Shown here: positions 16,656 through 23,510 of the stretch, piece by piece
Numbering within the stretch: the first letter of the stretch is position 1
How the letters are laid out: the number at the start of each line of letters is the position of its first letter
From: a virus
DNA: 35,087 nucleotides
Virus record (IMG/VR): IMGVR_UViG_3300046459_000220
Span: 1-35,087 of that record
Strand: one strand, 5' to 3'
The notes under the pieces: model-generated
What the model saw: the letters and a program-made list of their open reading frames with translations, nothing else
What the model was told of the DNA's origin: nothing
The model's database searches: none
Translations under genes and position numbers: made by a program

Positions 16656-18218
16656 ATGAAATCCATCACCATCTCGAGCGGCCATGGACTCTATGTGCGT
16701 GGCGCATCTTGCTCGCCGATTCCGCCATACCTCGACGAAGTCGATGAAGCTCGTCGCATCGTCGACCGGACGGCTGAATATCTGCGGGCCGCTGGCTGCA
16801 CCGTGAAAGTTTTCCATGATAATACGAGCAAAGATAAATCTACGAATTTGAACACAATCGTTTCGGCACACAATAAGACCGTGCGCGAATTAGATGTTTC
16901 GATTCACCTGAATGCGTATACGAAGACCAGTAAGCCGATGGGCACTGAGTGTCTTTTTAAGACGCAGGAAGCGTTAGCAAAAACTGTTTCGAGTAAGATT
17001 GCTAAAGCCGGTGGTTTTTTGGACCGGGGTGGAAAGTACAGAAGTGATCTCAAATTTTTGAATTCGACGACTGCCCCAGCCGTGCTCGCCGAAATCTGTT
17101 TTGTGGACTCGAGTCATGACGGCGAGCAATACACCAAGAATTTTGATGCGATCTGCCACGCACTCGCCGAGGCGCTTGCGGGCAAAACAATCGATCAAGG
17201 TGTGACGCCACCGAAGCCGGTCGAACCTGGCGAGCCGGACGCACCGCCGCCACCGGCCGAGCGTCCGACCGTGGCTAAGGGTGACAAGGGCGAGCATGTT
17301 GAGAGTGTGCAAATTTCCATCGGCTTGATCCCAGATGGCGATTTTGGTGCCGTCACGGAGTCCGGTGTGAAAGGATTCCAAGCTGCCGCCGGGCTGAAAG
17401 CTGATGGTGTCGTCGGTCAAAAGACGTGGGCCGAACTCGACTTGTTGGACGAGCGGAAAGGCAATGGCGACGACGGCCTCACCTACGAACAGAGCACGGC
17501 GATTGTCGAGATCGCCAACACATCCAAGATCGCCAAATATAAATGGCGCGACCGCGGTGTGGCCCCGGCGGGGTATACCGCAGGCATCGCATTGTGCTTC
17601 GCGCTCGCGGTCACTCGCCTCGGATATGCCGACCCGGCGTTCGACGACATGGCGGTGGCCGACCGTGATAACCCGGACAAGGATGCGCTATCGTGGTACG
17701 CGGCCGAGTTTAAAAAATTGAACATGGACAATTCGCAGGACGGCGTCGACACGTTGCGGCATCTGTTCGTGATGTTGTTGGGGTTGGGGCTACGCGAATC
17801 ATCTGGCCGGTACTGCGAAGGGCGAGACATGTCGGCCGAAAACGTGAGCGCGGAAACCGCTGAAACGTCCATGCATCAGACGAGCTACAACATCCGCAGT
17901 TCCAACCCGAATGTCGCGGCCTTATTGCAAGAATATTGGGACAACCCGAACGGGTTCTTGGGTACCTTCAGACTCGGCGTGTTCCCTGATTCCAACGATC
18001 TCGGCGTGTACGGCTCGGGCGATGGTGCCAAGCATCAGTTTATCAGTCGGTTTGCGCCTGCGTATCACGCATTCGTCACGGCAATCGGAATGAGATACTT
18101 GCGGCAACATTGGGGGCCGATCAATCGCCGCGAGGTTGAGCTACGACCGGAAGCGGACGAGATGTTTCAGGCGGTGCAGGATTATCTGTCGGAGAATTCG
18201 GCCGAGGCTGGCGTATAA
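16656..18218 (+). CDS. Modular endolysin: amidase, PG-binding domain, lysozyme-like domain
   Basis: A 520-residue protein with a strong RBS (GGAGGG, 6 bases from ATG). Residues 1-180 are an N-acetylmuramoyl-L-alanine amidase of the Amidase_3 type: H10 (SSGHG), E28, H84 (SIHLNA) and E146 (LAEICFVD) fit the zinc ligands and catalytic Glu. A Pro-rich linker (about 182-207) leads to a peptidoglycan-binding domain (about 208-265; 'LIPDGDFGAVTESGVKGFQ'). The last ~250 residues contain 'GLGLRESSGRYCEGRD' and 'HQTSYN', which look like a lysozyme or transglycosylase-type active region. No signal peptide is seen, so a holin is needed. The amidase part (16800-17100) is more AT-rich than the rest. Confidence 0.85.
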   Translation: MKSITISSGHGLYVRGASCSPIPPYLDEVDEARRIVDRTAEYLRAAGCTVKVFHDNTSKDKSTNLNTIVSAHNKTVRELDVSIHLNAYTKTSKPMGTECLFKTQEALAKTVSSKIAKAGGFLDRGGKYRSDLKFLNSTTAPAVLAEICFVDSSHDGEQYTKNFDAICHALAEALAGKTIDQGVTPPKPVEPGEPDAPPPPAERPTVAKGDKGEHVESVQISIGLIPDGDFGAVTESGVKGFQAAAGLKADGVVGQKTWAELDLLDERKGNGDDGLTYEQSTAIVEIANTSKIAKYKWRDRGVAPAGYTAGIALCFALAVTRLGYADPAFDDMAVADRDNPDKDALSWYAAEFKKLNMDNSQDGVDTLRHLFVMLLGLGLRESSGRYCEGRDMSAENVSAETAETSMHQTSYNIRSSNPNVAALLQEYWDNPNGFLGTFRLGVFPDSNDLGVYGSGDGAKHQFISRFAPAYHAFVTAIGMRYLRQHWGPINRREVELRPEADEMFQAVQDYLSENSAEAGV

Positions 18219-18224
18219 TAAGCC

Positions 18225-18755
18225 ATGAACCCCGCCATCCACGAAGAGGTGTCCAAGCAGGTTGGCGGCTTTTTCAAGATTATGGAGATGCAGCCACTAA
18301 GCTTGGCCTTGGTGGTAATGAATTTTGCCCTGGTCGCCTTCCTCTTTTACAGCAATTCGCAAGTGCTGACGCAGCGGCAGAATGCGCTCGATCAGATCGT
18401 GCGTTGGCAATCGAACAGCGATCAAATGATGGCTTCGTGCGTTAGCATCGAAGTCATGAAATTGGTGGTTGACGCACTCGAGCGCGACCGCTCGCTCTAC
18501 CGGCAAATGCTGCCGCCGCTAACACCGGGGCAGGAAATTCCACGTCCGGCACCGGCACCGGCACCATTGCCGCCGGGGCTGATGCCGCAAAAGGATAATC
18601 CGCTGCAGCATTTGCTGCCGCCGGATCGGCGCACCGAACTAGAAAAGCTTGAGGTGCCTTATGTGGCTAACTGGCCGTCACATCCGCCACTTCCGACACC
18701 CCGTCCATCCACAGCACCGCGTGACTCCAAACCCGCCAACGATGGGAACGAATGA
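18225..18755 (+). CDS. Single-TM lysis-region protein (i-spanin- or holin-like candidate)
   Basis: A 176-residue protein six bases after the endolysin stop. Residues about 25-43 (LSLALVVMNFALVAFLFY) form one membrane segment, followed by a soluble helical region with 'RQNALDQIVRWQSNSDQMMAS' and then a Pro-rich tail. A short N-terminus, one TM helix and an outside coiled region fit an inner-membrane spanin, but no lipoprotein partner overlaps it, so a holin or unrelated membrane protein is equally possible. No clear Shine-Dalgarno; translation may be coupled to the endolysin. Confidence 0.5.
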   Translation: MNPAIHEEVSKQVGGFFKIMEMQPLSLALVVMNFALVAFLFYSNSQVLTQRQNALDQIVRWQSNSDQMMASCVSIEVMKLVVDALERDRSLYRQMLPPLTPGQEIPRPAPAPAPLPPGLMPQKDNPLQHLLPPDRRTELEKLEVPYVANWPSHPPLPTPRPSTAPRDSKPANDGNE

Positions 18756-18756
18756 C

Positions 18757-18870
18757 ATGATCAGGCGCGTTTCGGTTCCCGTCTGGATCTTTGTTGCGTT
18801 GATCGCGGCCATGATCGGCGTTGCCGTCATCGGCTATTCAGCCGGGCTGTGGCAAGAGATCGCGCAGTGA
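18757..18870 (+). CDS. 37-residue single-TM protein in lysis region
   Basis: A short protein beginning 'MIRRVSVPVWIFVALIAAMIG' with one hydrophobic helix (about residues 7-29) after a positive N-terminus. It starts one base after the previous stop and its own stop overlaps the next GTG (GTGA), giving a coupled series. Size and topology suit a holin or antiholin component. No family recognised. Confidence 0.45.
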   Translation: MIRRVSVPVWIFVALIAAMIGVAVIGYSAGLWQEIAQ

Positions 18871-19031
18871 CCGTTATCCTACTTCGTGCTGCGTGGTGCG
18901 TGGGTTTTCTGCACGGCATGATGGGCAAGAGGCGGACGCCGCTGATGTGGTACTCGGTGCTTATGCGAGTCGCTTGGTTCGTTCTGATCGTCGCGGCCGT
19001 CACGATTGTTCTGGCGTTGCTGAACCACTAA
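18867..19031 (+). CDS. 54-residue membrane protein in lysis region
   Basis: The GTG at 18867 overlaps the preceding stop. The product has a hydrophobic N-terminus (TVILLRAAWCVGFLHGMM), a basic turn (GKRRTP) and a strong second hydrophobic helix (SVLMRVAWFVLIVAAVTIVLALL), so two membrane passes are plausible, as in class II holins. It is the last plus-strand gene of the late unit, and its end overlaps by 32 bases the end of a convergent minus-strand gene. Confidence 0.45.
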   Translation: MTVILLRAAWCVGFLHGMMGKRRTPLMWYSVLMRVAWFVLIVAAVTIVLALLNH

Positions 19032-19149
19032 GCGCGGCAGTCGCCTTCTGTGCCGCGACCTGACCATAAAGCCATTTGTTTTCCGCCCGCAGCCGCTCAA
19101 TCTCGCGCTGGTCGCACTCGCCTAGGGCGCTCTGCCGCTCGACCAACAT
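19000..19149 (-). CDS. Short coiled-coil protein, end of paralogue array (possible frameshifted tail of the upstream gene)
   Basis: From the ATG at 19149 this gives 49 residues: 'MLVERQSALGECDQREIERLR' then 'AENKWLYGQVAAQKATAAL'. The 'REIERLRAEN' heptad is the hallmark of this gene array. It overlaps the end of the upstream gene in another frame. If the upstream frame shifted near 19140, 'KIRDVGRAAER' would run straight into 'QSALGECDQREIERLR', which looks like the ancestral continuous protein. So it is either a separate coupled gene or the detached C-terminus of a frameshifted gene. Confidence 0.4.
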   Translation of the reverse strand: MLVERQSALGECDQREIERLRAENKWLYGQVAAQKATAALSGSATPEQS

Positions 19150-19483
19150 CGCGGATTTTTGCCAGCGCCACCTGCAGCCGCTCAATCTCGGCCTCGGCCT
19201 CGGCCAATAGAAGCGTCCCTTTGTCAGCGATAGTCCGCACTGTCACGCGCAGCCGCTCAATCTCGGCCACTAGCCCCGTGCGCAAGGACTCGCTCGTCTT
19301 GAGCCGACGCCGCTCTAGGTCAAGCTCGGCCTGCAGCCGCTCAATCGTGTCGGCGGCGTCTTTTAAAATCCCGAAGCTGAACCGGCAGTCCTCGTCATCA
19401 GAGCTGTTTCGCAGGACAATCCTGCCGCAGCCTGTGCACTCCCATTCATAGGGTCCGCGCAGCCGCTCAACGATATCCGTCAT
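19097..19483 (-). CDS. Zinc-knuckle plus coiled-coil protein (Ea22-like array, copy A)
   Basis: A 128-residue protein starting 'MTDIVERLRGPYEWECTGCG'. An N-terminal C-x2-C-containing module (WECTGCGRIVLRNSSDDEDC) is followed by a coiled coil with three 'IERL' heptads: DTIERLQAELDLERRRL, 'VAEIERLRVTVRTIAD' and 'EAEIERLQVALAKI'. Multi-copy 'IVERLR/IERLR' proteins of this kind resemble the Ead/Ea22-like accessory proteins of temperate phages, whose function is unclear. The ATG overlaps the previous stop (ATGA). Its first 103 bases are almost identical to those of copy B at 19971. Confidence 0.6.
   Translation of the reverse strand: MTDIVERLRGPYEWECTGCGRIVLRNSSDDEDCRFSFGILKDAADTIERLQAELDLERRRLKTSESLRTGLVAEIERLRVTVRTIADKGTLLLAEAEAEIERLQVALAKIRDVGRAAERPRRVRPARD
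19381..19483 (-). repeat. 103-bp direct repeat, copy A
   Basis: Matches 19869-19971 at an offset of 488 bases with two differences by eye (19394-region C versus T, and the second codon ACG versus ATG). It covers the start codon, the MxDIVERLRGPYEWECTGCG module and the following acidic stretch. The identity stops abruptly at 'DEDCR', after which the two genes encode unrelated C-termini. Confidence 0.9.
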
Positions 19484-19650
19484 TGGACCGTCCCGTGCGG
19501 GTCGTGCTTAACAACGTGAACGGTGTCATCGCATTTTGGGCAACGTAGTTTGTCTCTGGCGATAACCTCGCCATATTTGCCAATCCAGCCGCAACTATCA
19601 CAGGCAACCGGGCTCTCCATTCGGTCAGGCCGCTCAACGATATCCATCAT
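19480..19650 (-). CDS. 56-residue zinc-ribbon protein sharing the array start cassette
   Basis: Starts at ATG 19650 overlapping the upstream stop (ATGA) and ends overlapping the next ATG in the same way, so it is locked into the coupled array. The product begins 'MMDIVERPDRMESP', the shared N-terminus with a changed seventh and eighth position, then carries two CxxC pairs (CDSCGWIG and CPKCDD, 17 residues apart) forming a zinc ribbon, and ends 'VHVVKHDPHGTVQ'. A small nucleic-acid-binding protein is plausible. Confidence 0.6.
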   Translation of the reverse strand: MMDIVERPDRMESPVACDSCGWIGKYGEVIARDKLRCPKCDDTVHVVKHDPHGTVQ

Positions 19651-19829
19651 GCGTCTCCCAGCGCCGTCTTGGCGTACAGGGCTACGTTGGTGCCAATTTC
19701 GGGGTCATCCAAGATTGCCTTGAGCGCCGCCCGGAGCCGCTCAATCTCGGCGGCGGCCTCGGCCATGCACCTGTCGGCATCAATGCAGCGCCCGACACCC
19801 TGGCGCAGCCGCTCAACGATATCCATCAT
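19647..19829 (-). CDS. 60-residue coiled-coil protein of the array
   Basis: Preceded by GGGAGAAAG directly before ATG ATG. It shares the N-terminus 'MMDIVERLR', followed by 'GRCIDADRCMAEAAAEIERLR', a coiled-coil heptad stretch, and 'AALKAILDDPEIGTNVALYAK'. This is the classical arrangement of the phage 'IVERLR ... AADEIERLR' family. It overlaps both neighbours (17 bases upstream, 3 downstream). Function unknown. Confidence 0.6.
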   Translation of the reverse strand: MMDIVERLRQGVGRCIDADRCMAEAAAEIERLRAALKAILDDPEIGTNVALYAKTALGDA

Positions 19830-19971
19830 CTTTCTCCCGGCGCTTCAGCAACCTACAGCAGCACCATGACCGGCAGTCCTCGTCATCAGAGTTGTTTCGC
19901 AGGACAATCCTGCCGCAGCCTGTGCACTCCCATTCATAGGGTCCGCGCAGCCGCTCAACGATATCCATCAT
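19813..19971 (-). CDS. 52-residue array protein, copy B (truncated relative to copy A)
   Basis: Starts at ATG 19971 in an ATGA overlap with the upstream gene. The first ~34 residues (MMDIVERLRGPYEWECTGCG onward) equal copy A; then the sequence changes to 'SWCCCRLLKRREKDDGYR' and stops, with no coiled coil. The tail reads across the RBS and start of the next gene, so this copy looks like a recombination product that lost its original C-terminus. Whether it is functional is unclear. Confidence 0.5.
   Translation of the reverse strand: MMDIVERLRGPYEWECTGCGRIVLRNNSDDEDCRSWCCCRLLKRREKDDGYR
19869..19971 (-). repeat. 103-bp direct repeat, copy B
   Basis: Partner of 19381-19483. Identity covers the start codon and the N-terminal zinc-knuckle module only, consistent with gene conversion or cassette exchange at the 5' ends of neighbouring genes. 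Confidence 0.9.
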
Positions 19972-20333
19972 TTTTGCTCGCGGTCCATCATGAACCTGCT
20001 CATCAGCTTCCACTCGCTCCTAATCAGCTTGTCGCCGAGCGCAGCAATGGCTGTATCTGCCATTTGGTGGGCTAGAGTGGCCACGCTGGTGGCCGGGCGC
20101 TGGTCTGCAATCTCTTGCAGCGCCGACCGCAGCTTCTCAGTATCGGCAAAACTGCGTACCAATGCCTGTGCCAGACCAGCTAAGGCGCTGCCGAGTTCGT
20201 TAATATGTTTCTTGTATGCCGCACTCTCAGCGTCATAACCCGCGTATGTTGCTCGCTGGGCCGCAATCATCTCCCGCAGCCGCTCAATCTCGGCAAGCAT
20301 TTCGTCATGGAGTGTGGCCTTAATGACATCCAT
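19968..20333 (-). CDS. Helical coiled-coil protein at head of the array
   Basis: From the ATG at 20333 (TGATG overlap with the upstream stop) it encodes 121 residues. An N-terminal heptad 'DEMLAEIERLREMIAAQRATY' relates it to the array proteins; the rest is long helix (SALAGLAQALVRSFADTEKLR, 'MADTAIAALGDKLIRSEWKL'). Earlier in-frame starts would overlap the upstream gene by 85 bases and are not needed. Function unknown. Confidence 0.55.
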   Translation of the reverse strand: MDVIKATLHDEMLAEIERLREMIAAQRATYAGYDAESAAYKKHINELGSALAGLAQALVRSFADTEKLRSALQEIADQRPATSVATLAHQMADTAIAALGDKLIRSEWKLMSRFMMDREQK

Positions 20334-20650
20334 CAGTGCATCCCGCGAATACAGATCCAATCGTTCATCGCTAAATATGCCGGATGATCGTCCGGCACTG
20401 GTAGCGGCACAAGCCATATAAACATTTCGTTGTCTTTGTTCCGCGCCAAGAACATCATGCAGTGCTCTAATTTTCCTGGCGCTATCCGCTGCACGTTCGG
20501 CACCATGTGGTCCGCTATCAAATACAGTTCGCCGTTTTCGTCGCGGGTTACCACGACTTCTATTTGATACTCTGGATCGGGGTTGACGCGAAAAAACTCC
20601 CCGTCTCGGGGAGCGCGAGCGTCAATCTTTTCAAACGGAGGTTCCGTCAT
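20333..20650 (-). CDS. 105-residue phage protein, no family recognised
   Basis: Begins 'MTEPPFEKIDARAPRDGEFF' and contains a compact alpha/beta stretch (YQIEVVVTRDENGELYLIAD) and a C-terminal 'IWLVPLPVPDDHPAYLAMND'. Composition and codon use look genuinely coding. The start codon occupies the same CATG as the start codon of the divergent plus-strand gene, so both genes begin at overlapping bases. A weak AGGAT box precedes it on the minus strand. Confidence 0.55.
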   Translation of the reverse strand: MTEPPFEKIDARAPRDGEFFRVNPDPEYQIEVVVTRDENGELYLIADHMVPNVQRIAPGKLEHCMMFLARNKDNEMFIWLVPLPVPDDHPAYLAMNDWICIRGMH

Positions 20651-20915
20651 GGATATCCTGATCAGCTTTCTCTATCTGCTCCTGCATATCGTGGTCATCG
20701 TCCTGATCGCCGCGGTGATTCTGTGGGTTCTGAAATGGCTCGGCATCGGCATCGATCCGCTCGTCTACAAGTGCGGACAAGCCATCGTCGTGTTGCTGAT
20801 CCTAATCGCCGTGGTCATTTGGCTGTCGGGACTACTCGGCTGGACGAGCTATCGTCTGCCGATGCGTTTCGGAGCGGCACCTGACACGACGCAAGTAGCA
20901 CAAGCGCCAGGATAG
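20649..20915 (+). CDS. 88-residue two-TM membrane protein (Thivi_2564-like), inserted in a minus-strand unit
   Basis: The ATG follows a strong GGAGG box (20637-20641). The product has two long hydrophobic helices (about residues 3-29 and 44-64) separated by 'KWLGIGIDPLVYKCG' and a short C-terminal tail. This resembles small inner-membrane proteins of the Thivi_2564 family common in proteobacteria. It is the only plus-strand gene between 19031 and 26038, so it needs its own promoter, which would lie inside the minus-strand gene. It may be a cargo ('moron') gene. Confidence 0.6.
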   Translation: MDILISFLYLLLHIVVIVLIAAVILWVLKWLGIGIDPLVYKCGQAIVVLLILIAVVIWLSGLLGWTSYRLPMRFGAAPDTTQVAQAPG

Positions 20916-20924
20916 CGACTGTTC

Positions 20925-21350
20925 TCACCCCGCCGCTCGTTTATCCGTTGGCGGTTGGAACTGTGTGGTCAGGACTTCCCGCCGCTCGCGCATGGACAGC
21001 GTGATATCTCGCATTGCGTCAATCGCTTTGCCGACGCGCGCCGAGAACGTTTCGGCGTGCTGCTTGACTTGCTGCGATAGCTGCTCGGCTTCCTCACGCA
21101 GCATTTTGCAGACGCCTTCGGCCTGCTGAACCGATAACATGATATCGCGTGAAGCTTGCTCGCTCGATTTCATGACAGCTTCGGTCGTGAGCTTGCCGAT
21201 CCTGGCACCATCATCCCCCACAAAATCCTCGCGCGACGGAACCTTGAGTGCGGTAACCTCTGCCATTTTTCGCTCCTGTTCATGTGCCGCCAAACTGGCG
21301 GCGACCGTCTGTTTGATTTCATCGGTCAACGTGTCGAACGTGTCAGTCAT
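20925..21350 (-). CDS. Coiled-coil protein, unknown function
   Basis: A 141-residue, mostly helical, soluble protein. It contains 'EIKQTVAASLAAHEQERKMAE' near the start and a long amphipathic region 'VCKMLREEAEQLSQQVKQHAE' with 'TFSARVGKAIDAMRDITLSM' toward the end. It overlaps the upstream gene by 8 bases. No catalytic motif seen. Its place downstream of the recombination genes suggests a middle-expressed accessory protein. Confidence 0.5.
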   Translation of the reverse strand: MTDTFDTLTDEIKQTVAASLAAHEQERKMAEVTALKVPSREDFVGDDGARIGKLTTEAVMKSSEQASRDIMLSVQQAEGVCKMLREEAEQLSQQVKQHAETFSARVGKAIDAMRDITLSMRERREVLTTQFQPPTDKRAAG

Positions 21351-21540
21351 GGTTCCCCGCTAGATGTTCCAGCGTTGCGAGTACCTGCTCCATGCGGTCG
21401 ATATGAAAGTCCGCCATGTCCTGGCTCATTTTACCGCGGCGAACTAAGCCCGGATACACGCGCTTGCGTAGCATAACCTCGCGCTCGACCTCTTCGATCT
21501 GCTGACTTAGCGAGAACCGACGATTAAAATCAGATGTCAT
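21343..21540 (-). CDS. 65-residue conserved phage protein
   Basis: The segment 'IEEVEREVMLRKRVYPGLVRR' then 'GKMSQDMADFHIDRMEQVLATLE' matches a pattern seen widely in proteobacterial phages (V-R-E-hydrophobic-x-L-R-x-RVYP...G-K-M...A-D-x-x-I...M). These are small helical proteins usually near recombination or replication genes, with no known role. The ATG overlaps the upstream stop by 4 bases. Confidence 0.6.
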   Translation of the reverse strand: MTSDFNRRFSLSQQIEEVEREVMLRKRVYPGLVRRGKMSQDMADFHIDRMEQVLATLEHLAGNHD

Positions 21541-22394
21541 TTCTTATCGGCCTCGTCAGCAAGGCCACGAAGCTCGTCGCCCATGGCGTTGAGCTTGGCA
21601 CGCTCGGCGGGCGTGCGGCCTTTGTAGAATGCGGCCAGCACACTTGCGCCTCGCGTCGCCGCCTCGCGGGCCATATCTTCCAAAGAGAGCACCGCCCCGT
21701 CTCCCCTCTCAGGGGTATCGTCAACAGAAGACGGGGCGGCGTCCACCACAGAATCAGGCGTTACACCTGTGGCGGAATCGATGATCTCACCAGTATCGGG
21801 ATCCACGTGTTCGGGTTGGCGATAGAAACGGTTGTCTGCATCATCCGGGGCATTGGCGCTCCCGGGCGTGTGCATCAGCACGTTCGGTGCGGGCTTCGGT
21901 GGCGTCCGTTTCCTATTGATGTCATCGACCTCCGATTCGTCGGAGAAACCCAAACCACTGATCGATAACGTAACGCGACGTTTTGCCTTGGTGATTGCGC
22001 GCATCATCGTGTTTGCGCGCAGCGTGCCCTTGAGGCTATCGGGCAGTTCGACGATGCCAACATCTTCATCGGTGCGACCGTCTTTATCTGTTGCCCGGAC
22101 CCGCACATTCAGCATCCCCAAGCTCACCGTTTGCTGAACGATCTCCACACTGATGTGATGCAATTTGCGCAACTGGTCGGTGGCATCGCGGCGTGCGTAG
22201 AGCACCAGTTTCCCGTTGAGCATCAAATACTCGAACGGGCGTGTGTATGGGTTCAGCCCCAGCGATTCGCACGTCTTCATGTAGTAAGACACGCGCTGCT
22301 CGGGCGTTAATTTGCTCAGATCGCCGCCCATAATGACGCTCTCGATCACGTCTCCGGTCGGCGTCAGGGGTGATGTTGCCAGCTTGTTATTCAT
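21537..22394 (-). CDS. Single-strand annealing-type recombinase (RecT/Bet-like)
   Basis: A 285-residue protein from ATG 22394 (GAGGA box 6 bases away). After 'GGDLSKLTPEQRVSYYMKTC' it has 'ESLGLNPYTRPFEYLMLNGKL', the layout of phage annealing proteins ('GLNPxTRPFEY'), then 'RATDKDGRTDEDVGIVELPDS' and 'TMMRAITKAKRRVTLSISGLG'. An acidic linker leads to a C-terminal helical module (EDMAREAATRGASVLAAFYKG) often fused to RecT/ERF-type proteins. Together with the YqaJ exonuclease 260 bases upstream it would catalyse single-strand annealing recombination. Exact superfamily is by pattern only. Confidence 0.65.
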   Translation of the reverse strand: MNNKLATSPLTPTGDVIESVIMGGDLSKLTPEQRVSYYMKTCESLGLNPYTRPFEYLMLNGKLVLYARRDATDQLRKLHHISVEIVQQTVSLGMLNVRVRATDKDGRTDEDVGIVELPDSLKGTLRANTMMRAITKAKRRVTLSISGLGFSDESEVDDINRKRTPPKPAPNVLMHTPGSANAPDDADNRFYRQPEHVDPDTGEIIDSATGVTPDSVVDAAPSSVDDTPERGDGAVLSLEDMAREAATRGASVLAAFYKGRTPAERAKLNAMGDELRGLADEADKK

Positions 22395-22651
22395 ATTTCG
22401 TCCTCTGGTACGATTTCCACTGTGCTCGCGGTTAGCGGGCGATTGGCTTTGCCATCCGGTCGATACGGCGCGCGCGCCGACCGCCTGCGGTAGAACAGGA
22501 ATGCAGAATGCGCGGTCGGAAATCGTTTTGCGCACCAAATGCAATGTGTGAACAAGCCAAATCCCTTACCGTCATTGGCATTGAAATCAAATGCCACAAG
22601 AAATTGTCCGGCGATTTCCTCGGGTGTCCATATCCTCATGACGTAAGCCAC
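22391..22651 (-). CDS. 86-residue protein between exonuclease and annealing protein
   Basis: Starts at GTG 22651, three bases after the exonuclease stop, with GAGGA upstream (ATG 22639 is an alternative), and its stop overlaps the recombinase ATG by 4 bases. It contains 'IWTPEEIAGQFLVAFDFNAND' and a 'HCIWCAKRF' pair of cysteines. Being placed inside the exo/annealing pair suggests a recombination accessory role, but nothing in the sequence proves it. Confidence 0.5.
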   Translation of the reverse strand: MAYVMRIWTPEEIAGQFLVAFDFNANDGKGFGLFTHCIWCAKRFPTAHSAFLFYRRRSARAPYRPDGKANRPLTASTVEIVPEDEI

Positions 22652-22654
22652 GGC

Positions 22655-23440
22655 CTATTCCTCGCGCAGCGACAGGTGCCCAACCCGGTTGCGCGTGATC
22701 CGCACGCCGTGGCCGTGGCATTTGTGGGCATCGGCCGGGACCATGGCCTTGAGCAGCTTGCCCGCGTCCTCGTTGCGCTTGGCTGCGTCGTTGGTTGAGA
22801 TCCATTCCACCGCGTAGTTGCCCCACTCGTTCGAACCGGTCATGTCGTATGTCAATTTGGCATCGACCGGCGATGGGATCGATGGAAGTTCAACCGGCGG
22901 CGTGCGCGTGCGAACGCAGTGCATGAACTGTTTGCCGCGTTCAATCATGATATTAATATAGTCGTCGTCACGGCTGATGATTTCGACGATGGGCGCACTG
23001 GCCCCGATGATCAGACTAAGTGCGATCTCCCGCGATTCTGTCACCATCATTTGCCATTGCAGTTGCGGCTGATAGCGGTCGATCACGATCTCCAGTGGTT
23101 CCCTACCGCCAACGTGCTTGGCCTCGATTGGGCAGTTCATGACGGTCAGCCAGCCGTCGAGCGTGCACGCTGCCCAATCAATGATCGGGTGGATCACGAC
23201 CTCGCCGCGGCGGTTGACCTCTTCGTGCTGGCGTTCCTCGTACCAATCGAGTTGCAATGCCTCGGTGATCTCGCCCAACCGCACCGCCCAAAGGTGCGAA
23301 ATGTCCTCGGGCAGTTCGTCGCCAATCATCTCCCGCCATAGCCGATCTGTTTTCTCGCGGTCGCCGGTCATCAGACAACCGATTCGGCTTGCTGTTAACT
23401 TGCCCATTCTTCGCGCGATTTGTGCAGCGTTCAGTGCCAT
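22655..23440 (-). CDS. YqaJ-type phage exonuclease
   Basis: A 261-residue protein from ATG 23440. It has the YqaJ/lambda-exonuclease layout: 'GKLTASRIGCLMTG' at the start, 'RLGEITEALQLDWYE' with E58, then 'WAACTLDGWL' (D95) and 'CPIEAKHVGG' (E106, K108), the D...E-x-K metal site of the PD-(D/E)XK nucleases, and 'YQPQLQWQMMVTESREIALSL'. It should resect DNA 5' to 3' and hand single strands to the annealing protein downstream. A promoter-like region lies immediately ahead. Confidence 0.8.
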   Translation of the reverse strand: MALNAAQIARRMGKLTASRIGCLMTGDREKTDRLWREMIGDELPEDISHLWAVRLGEITEALQLDWYEERQHEEVNRRGEVVIHPIIDWAACTLDGWLTVMNCPIEAKHVGGREPLEIVIDRYQPQLQWQMMVTESREIALSLIIGASAPIVEIISRDDDYINIMIERGKQFMHCVRTRTPPVELPSIPSPVDAKLTYDMTGSNEWGNYAVEWISTNDAAKRNEDAGKLLKAMVPADAHKCHGHGVRITRNRVGHLSLREE

Positions 23441-23466
23441 TGTGGTTCCCGTGTGTGCAACCCGAT

Positions 23467-23510
23467 CTTGCCACAGCATACACAGGGAGTTCCGGTCGGC
23501 AAGGGAAAAC
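23467..23510 (-). promoter_or_regulatory. Promoter with paired CTTGCC/GGCAAG operator upstream of yqaJ
   Basis: On the minus strand, TTGCCG (23502-23497) and TATGCT (23480-23475) are 16 bases apart, giving a plausible sigma70 promoter with start near 23467. One CTTGCC overlaps the -35 box; an inverted GGCAAG follows the -10 box by 2 bases. The extended word GGCAAGGGAAAA (plus strand, 23498-23509) recurs at 26047-26058. Confidence 0.55.

Noticed and set aside
18191-18219. Perfect TATAAT at 18214-18219 at the end of the endolysin gene
   Set aside because: The -35 position (GGAGAA) does not match and there is no extended -10, so a promoter for the lysis membrane genes is not supported beyond the chance match.
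19089-20298. Recurring GCAGCCGCTCAATCTCG word considered as a CRISPR-like or iteron array
   Set aside because: Spacing is irregular and each copy encodes the heptad EIERLR on the minus strand in frame with array genes, so it is a protein repeat, not CRISPR or iterons.
22395-22544. Longer annealing-protein frame starting before ATG 22394
   Set aside because: The extension overlaps the 86-residue gene, and GAGGA sits at the correct distance from ATG 22394.
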